NCBI GenBank assembly: GCA_965212005.1
Contig: OZ243038.1
Location: 186,001-250,000 of the forward strand
Reading direction: 5' to 3'
Origin: G965212005 sp965212005
GTDB lineage: Bacteria > Pseudomonadota > Gammaproteobacteria > Porifericomitales > Porifericomitaceae
Length of the DNA: 64,000 nucleotides
Positions 60,354 to 64,000 of this stretch are shown here, piece after piece. Below the pieces are notes generated by a model that did no database searches, had not been told where the DNA came from, and saw nothing but the letters and a program-made list of their open reading frames with translations. Both the position numbers and the translations under genes were made by a program. Numbering within the stretch: position 1 is the first letter of the stretch; each line of letters begins with the position of its first letter.

Positions 60354-61090
60354 AGCACTTCCTGCTCCCGGTTATTTTTCTCCTGTTGCCGTTTGTGTCC
60401 TTACAGGCGGAACCTGTGCAACTTTTCGAAGCCACGTACAGAATAGAGCGTTTCGGTTTGCGCGTCGCCAAGGTACAGCGTCAACTGAGCAAGGAGGGAA
60501 AACATTACCTGTTTCATTCAACTTCCAGTGTCCATGGACTAGCCAGTCTCTTCACCGATCAGCGGCATGTTGAGCAAAGCCGCCTGATGCTGAGCGACGA
60601 GGCGCTGCTGCCGCTGGAGTACTCTTATCATAGAGAAGGGAGCAAGCCGCGGCAGCGTGGAGCCTATTTTGACTGGGAACAAGGTTTGTTGCGGCTCCGG
60701 GACGGCGAGCAGCGGCAGGAATTACAACTGGAGCACGGCACCTGGGACCGACTCTCCGCGGAACTGCTGCTGATGCAGGATCTGCGGCGCGGCAGTCTGC
60801 CAGAGCACTATCGCCTGACCGATGGCAGGGCAGTCAAAAAATACCGCGTAGTCCGGGAGGCAGAAGAATGGCTGGACACTGCATTGGGAAACTTACGCAC
60901 CGTGCGCATCCTGCACCTGCGCGAGCGGGATCAGCGCCGCATCATTTTTTGGTGTGCGGAAAAATTACATTACTTGCCGGTACGCATCGAGTATATTAAA
61001 TCCGGCGGAGCCCGTTACACAGCTTCGATCGAAAGCTATCATGCCCGGCCGGAGGCAGTCTCCCCGACTGATCAGGCGGCCGGCTGGTAG
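60350..61090 (+). CDS. DUF3108 family exported protein
   Basis: A 246-residue protein with a signal peptide (HFLLPVIFLLLPFVSLQA). FEATYRIERFGLRVAKVQRQL and the C-terminal IFWCAEKLHYLPVRIEY are typical of DUF3108, periplasmic proteins of unknown role. It starts at a TTG overlapping the stop of the HAD phosphatase gene, so the two are coupled. Confidence 0.8.
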   Translation: MKHFLLPVIFLLLPFVSLQAEPVQLFEATYRIERFGLRVAKVQRQLSKEGKHYLFHSTSSVHGLASLFTDQRHVEQSRLMLSDEALLPLEYSYHREGSKPRQRGAYFDWEQGLLRLRDGEQRQELQLEHGTWDRLSAELLLMQDLRRGSLPEHYRLTDGRAVKKYRVVREAEEWLDTALGNLRTVRILHLRERDQRRIIFWCAEKLHYLPVRIEYIKSGGARYTASIESYHARPEAVSPTDQAAGW

Positions 61091-61206
61091 CGCAAAAGCG
61101 CATATGATCCAAGTATAGTGCGCCTGCGCGTCGTGGGACTATTCCGGACCCAGACCTGCTGGAACTGCCTTCCGCAAGCGGCTGATCAGAGCGGAACTTC
61201 TGCTTT

Positions 61207-61959
61207 CTATAGAGCCTGCTGTTGCAGTATTTTTATCAGTTCCTGAGGCACCAGGTAGCCGCCCAGCTGGGTACCGTCTTCCGAGTAGATCGCCGGAGTA
61301 CCGGTGATGCCGAATTCCCGGCCCAGTTGGAGGTGCCGGCTAACCGGGTTATCGCAGCGCAGCGGTTCGATCTGCACGCCTTTCTTGGCCTGGGTCAATG
61401 CCTGTTTTGGGTCTTTTGCACACCAGACGGATTCCATCAGTTGATGTGCGAAGGAAGGGTCGCCGATAACCGGAAAAGCCAGGTAGCGCACCGCTATCCC
61501 GTGACGATTGAGTTCAGGCACGTCCCGATGGAAGGTTCTGCAATAACCGCATTGCACGTCGGTAAACGCGTAGATAGTGTAGTGCGCTTGTTCCGGGGCA
61601 AATTCGATTAACTCTTGTTGCGGCATTCGCTTGAGCATGATCCCTCGCTGCCGCTTTTTCCAGTTCTCGGTCAGGTTGAGTTTATCCTGCAGATCCAGCA
61701 AGTCTCCACGAAGTGCAAAACGTCCGTCGCCGTCTATGTAGATTAAATCCAGCCCTATCTGCACCTGGTAAATGTTGTGCAGCGGCGTTGGTTGGATGTT
61801 GATGATCGAATCATCGGAGATGAAAGCTTCAATGCCCTGGCGGATCCGATCACGCACTTGCGCATCCAGTTCCGATTCTGCGCTGGCCTGGAAGCATAAA
61901 AAGAAATAAAAGCAACAACCTAGCAGGAACAGAATGGCGGGGTTGCGCAGTGTATTCAT
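61207..61959 (-). CDS. dsbC: Thiol:disulfide interchange protein DsbC
   Basis: DsbC is a periplasmic disulfide isomerase. The ATG at 61959, with GGAGA upstream, gives 250 residues with a signal peptide ending near ASA. An N-terminal dimerisation domain (about 28-95) precedes the thioredoxin fold with the CGYC active site (C137 and C140) in YAFTDVQCGYCRTFH. The structural second cysteine pair (VWCAKDP and LRCDNP) is conserved, and GTPAIYSEDG carries the cis-proline. A start at 61986 is also open but lacks the ribosome site. Confidence 0.93.
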   Translation of the reverse strand: MNTLRNPAILFLLGCCFYFFLCFQASAESELDAQVRDRIRQGIEAFISDDSIINIQPTPLHNIYQVQIGLDLIYIDGDGRFALRGDLLDLQDKLNLTENWKKRQRGIMLKRMPQQELIEFAPEQAHYTIYAFTDVQCGYCRTFHRDVPELNRHGIAVRYLAFPVIGDPSFAHQLMESVWCAKDPKQALTQAKKGVQIEPLRCDNPVSRHLQLGREFGITGTPAIYSEDGTQLGGYLVPQELIKILQQQAL

Positions 61960-62246
61960 TATCAGTTTCTCCATTTTTGTGATCACCTTGGCATCCGTTT
62001 ATTGTAGTTGGTTGGAGCAGTCCGCTGGCCAATATTTTGATTTTACCTGGATTTTTCCAAATTGCAGGCAGTCCAGAGTGGCGTCCGCTGATGGCTGGGC
62101 GTTCCAATACCGGCTTGGGGGACTCGGACGTCCGGCCTCCCATCCAAGTAAGACTGTATTGGCATGTTTTCAGTTCCACGTTCCCGTTGGAAGCCCCCGG
62201 AAGCGTTCACTTTTCCACCATCGTGTCATTCAGGCCGGAACACGGA

Positions 62247-64000
62247 TCAATCCAGGATGCGAAAAGGTTGCACCGAAACGAGTGCGCCGGGCTTTACTTC
62301 GATGGCTTCCAGCGGCAATACGATGTAACAGTTAGCCTGTGTCATGGAACTGAGTACGCCGGAGCCTTGATTTTTGCATTTGCGTACCACCCACCCCTGC
62401 TTGAAATCCCGTTTGAGGATGCCGCGCTGGTATTCAATGCGCCCAGGACGTTTATGCAAGTGAGATAGGCAGGGCACCTCAAATTGCAGTGCACTCTGCG
62501 GCTGCTCTCCTTCCAGGTGGCGCAAGGCCGGGTCCACAAGCTGATCGAAGGTCACCATGACCGAGACCGGATTTCCAGGAAGGCCAAAGAACCAGGCGTC
62601 GCCGATGCTTCCGAAAACCAGTGGGCGCCCCGGCTTGATAGCTACTTTCCAGAAATGCATCTGCCCCACCTTTTGAAGGCATTGCCGGATTAAATCTGCG
62701 CTTCCTACTGATGCTCCTCCGGAAGTGATCACCACGTCCGCCTGTGAGGCTGCCTGCTGTAATGCCTGTTCGAGCTGTTCCGGTTCATCCCGTATCACCC
62801 CCACCAAGTCCAGGGGGATACGCCCGGAGCCTTGCAGCATTCCATACAGCGTGTAGCGGTTGCTGTCGTAGACTTGGCCTGGCTTTGCTGTATTTCCGAG
62901 CGAACACAATTCATCTCCGGTGGAGAAAAATGCCACGCGTACCGCTCGCTTCACGCTGACTTTGTCTATGCCCAGCGAAGCCAACAAGCCAATGCCAGCC
63001 GGCGTCAGTCGCGTACCCCCAGACAGCACTAACTCATTGCGGGCAATGTCTTCTCCCGCTTGGCGCACGTTGGCTCCAGGCGGGGTACCGGAGCGGATGC
63101 GCACCGTTTTATCCAGTACTTCAGCCTGTTCCTGGATGACTACTGTATCGGTATGATCCGGCATCACGGCTCCAGTCGTAATGCTCACGCATGCCCCGCT
63201 GTGCACCGGGCCGAGGTAGGGGTGTCCCGCGTGTGCGGAGCCAACGAGAAACAGGGTCCGATCACCGTCGGATGGCAGATCGGCGGCGTTCAAGGCATAA
63301 CCGTCCATGGCGGAGTTGGTTGCCATGGGTATATCCAGTGCAGAATGCAGATCGTCAGCCAGTACTCTATTCAGAGCCTCGTGCAGACCCAGAGTTTCCA
63401 CTTCCGCCACGGGGCGGATTGCCCGGCAGATGTTACTAAGCGCTTGCTCGATCGTAAGCAGGCCGGGATTCAGTCCGATCGAGTCTTCAGCAAAGTGCCG
63501 TGTAGGGGCAGGTTCCGCTCCGGGTGCTGCCACAGTGCTGATTTCCGGTGTGGCGCGCTGCTCGGATGAGTCGGGAAGAGTCTCTTTGTCCAATTCCCGT
63601 GCCAACGCCTCCAGTTCCGCCGGCGTGTTCACGTTGCGGAACATTTCCGGGCGATGCGAGAAGTCCACTTGGACTGCGTTTCTCTCTTCAAACCAGGGTG
63701 CAATTTTACGTCCGCCGGAATTCAGATAGCGCAGCAGGCTGTCGCGCAGACGGCAATCAAGCAGCGCAAATACCGGCTGCAGCCGCTGACCGTCGTGGGC
63801 CACGCTGAGCATCTGCTGTTTCTCCTGAAGCTTCTGATACAGCAGTTTCGTCAGATCCGGTGCCAGGAACGGGCTGTCACAAGGCACTGCGAGCACGTAA
63901 CTGGTTTCTGCCGCACGCATGGCACTGACGATCCCTGCCAATGGGCCGGGGAAATCGGGTATTTCGTCGGAGATCAAGGGGCAGCCGAATTGTTCATAAG
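62247..64000 (-). CDS. MobA-MoeA fusion for molybdenum cofactor synthesis, partial
   Basis: The frame stays open to the right edge, so the N-terminus is missing. The first visible part is the MobA guanylyltransferase (FGCPLISDEIPD, GPLAGIVSAM, LAVPCDSPFLAP), which adds GMP to molybdopterin. After a linker of about 40 residues comes a complete MoeA (molybdate insertion): AMDGYALNAADLP, SITTGAVMP, FFSTGDELCSLG, TSGGASVGSADLI and FGLPGNPVSVMVTF. Domain IV closes the chain. The two steps are consecutive in the pathway to bis-MGD. About 60-70 residues of MobA lie outside the window. No other Moco gene is in view. Confidence 0.9.
   Translation of the reverse strand, partial: YEQFGCPLISDEIPDFPGPLAGIVSAMRAAETSYVLAVPCDSPFLAPDLTKLLYQKLQEKQQMLSVAHDGQRLQPVFALLDCRLRDSLLRYLNSGGRKIAPWFEERNAVQVDFSHRPEMFRNVNTPAELEALARELDKETLPDSSEQRATPEISTVAAPGAEPAPTRHFAEDSIGLNPGLLTIEQALSNICRAIRPVAEVETLGLHEALNRVLADDLHSALDIPMATNSAMDGYALNAADLPSDGDRTLFLVGSAHAGHPYLGPVHSGACVSITTGAVMPDHTDTVVIQEQAEVLDKTVRIRSGTPPGANVRQAGEDIARNELVLSGGTRLTPAGIGLLASLGIDKVSVKRAVRVAFFSTGDELCSLGNTAKPGQVYDSNRYTLYGMLQGSGRIPLDLVGVIRDEPEQLEQALQQAASQADVVITSGGASVGSADLIRQCLQKVGQMHFWKVAIKPGRPLVFGSIGDAWFFGLPGNPVSVMVTFDQLVDPALRHLEGEQPQSALQFEVPCLSHLHKRPGRIEYQRGILKRDFKQGWVVRKCKNQGSGVLSSMTQANCYIVLPLEAIEVKPGALVSVQPFRILD

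Overview
The window is bacterial chromosome and looks like a gammaproteobacterium. The gene neighbourhoods smc-zipA-ligA, rpoE-rseA-rseB, lepA-lepB-DUF4845-rnc-era-recO-pdxJ-acpS and thrS-infC, a Pseudomonas-type two-cone NrdA and an Escherichia-like RNase E all fit that class. Genes are dense and GC-rich, and many start codons overlap the previous stop. No phage, insertion sequence, rRNA or CRISPR array was seen. The species cannot be named from the sequence. Two methylotrophy signatures suggest an organism that oxidises C1 units from methylated amines.

Layout. 1-3792: C1-cofactor genes (HisA-like protein, MfnF-like, PabB, MfnE-like), pointing to methylofuran and pterin cofactor synthesis. 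3812-8248: nrdA-nrdB with terminator and promoter. 8503-16007: queF, smc, zipA and an oversized ligA. 16191-18389: the sigma-E module. 18858-25931: the lepA to acpS housekeeping run. 26040-31272: rne (with an 18-bp coding repeat and a long leader), rluC, sppA, maf. 31273-32460: a decayed patch with a DUF429-like remnant, tRNA-Asn and a frameshifted copy of a glutamine-synthetase-like gene whose intact relative lies 5.7 kb away. 32459-36000: aminotransferase, uvrB, tRNA-Val.

36411-48530 is the accessory heart of the window. It holds a DAO-family FAD oxidoreductase, a glutamine-synthetase-like ligase, the three N-methylglutamate-synthase subunits (class II amidotransferase, GXGXG protein, FMN glutamate-synthase domain), an unrecognised 126-aa protein, an Amt-type transporter, a 71-aa single-span membrane protein, a gamma-glutamylcyclotransferase-like protein, gmaS and a class I amidotransferase-like protein. 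A plausible reading is import of methylamine or a related amine, gamma-glutamylation, conversion to an N-alkylglutamate, and oxidation that releases formaldehyde for the H4MPT/methylofuran route hinted at by the first genes. The usual four-subunit mgdABCD dehydrogenase is not in the window.

48772-64000: a Slam-like outer-membrane protein downstream of thrS-infC, a NarX/NarL-like two-component system followed by a PAS-PAS protein with degenerate GGDEF and EAL domains, a TorF-type porin, an LHPP-like phosphatase, a DUF3108 protein, dsbC, and a MobA-MoeA fusion running off the right edge.
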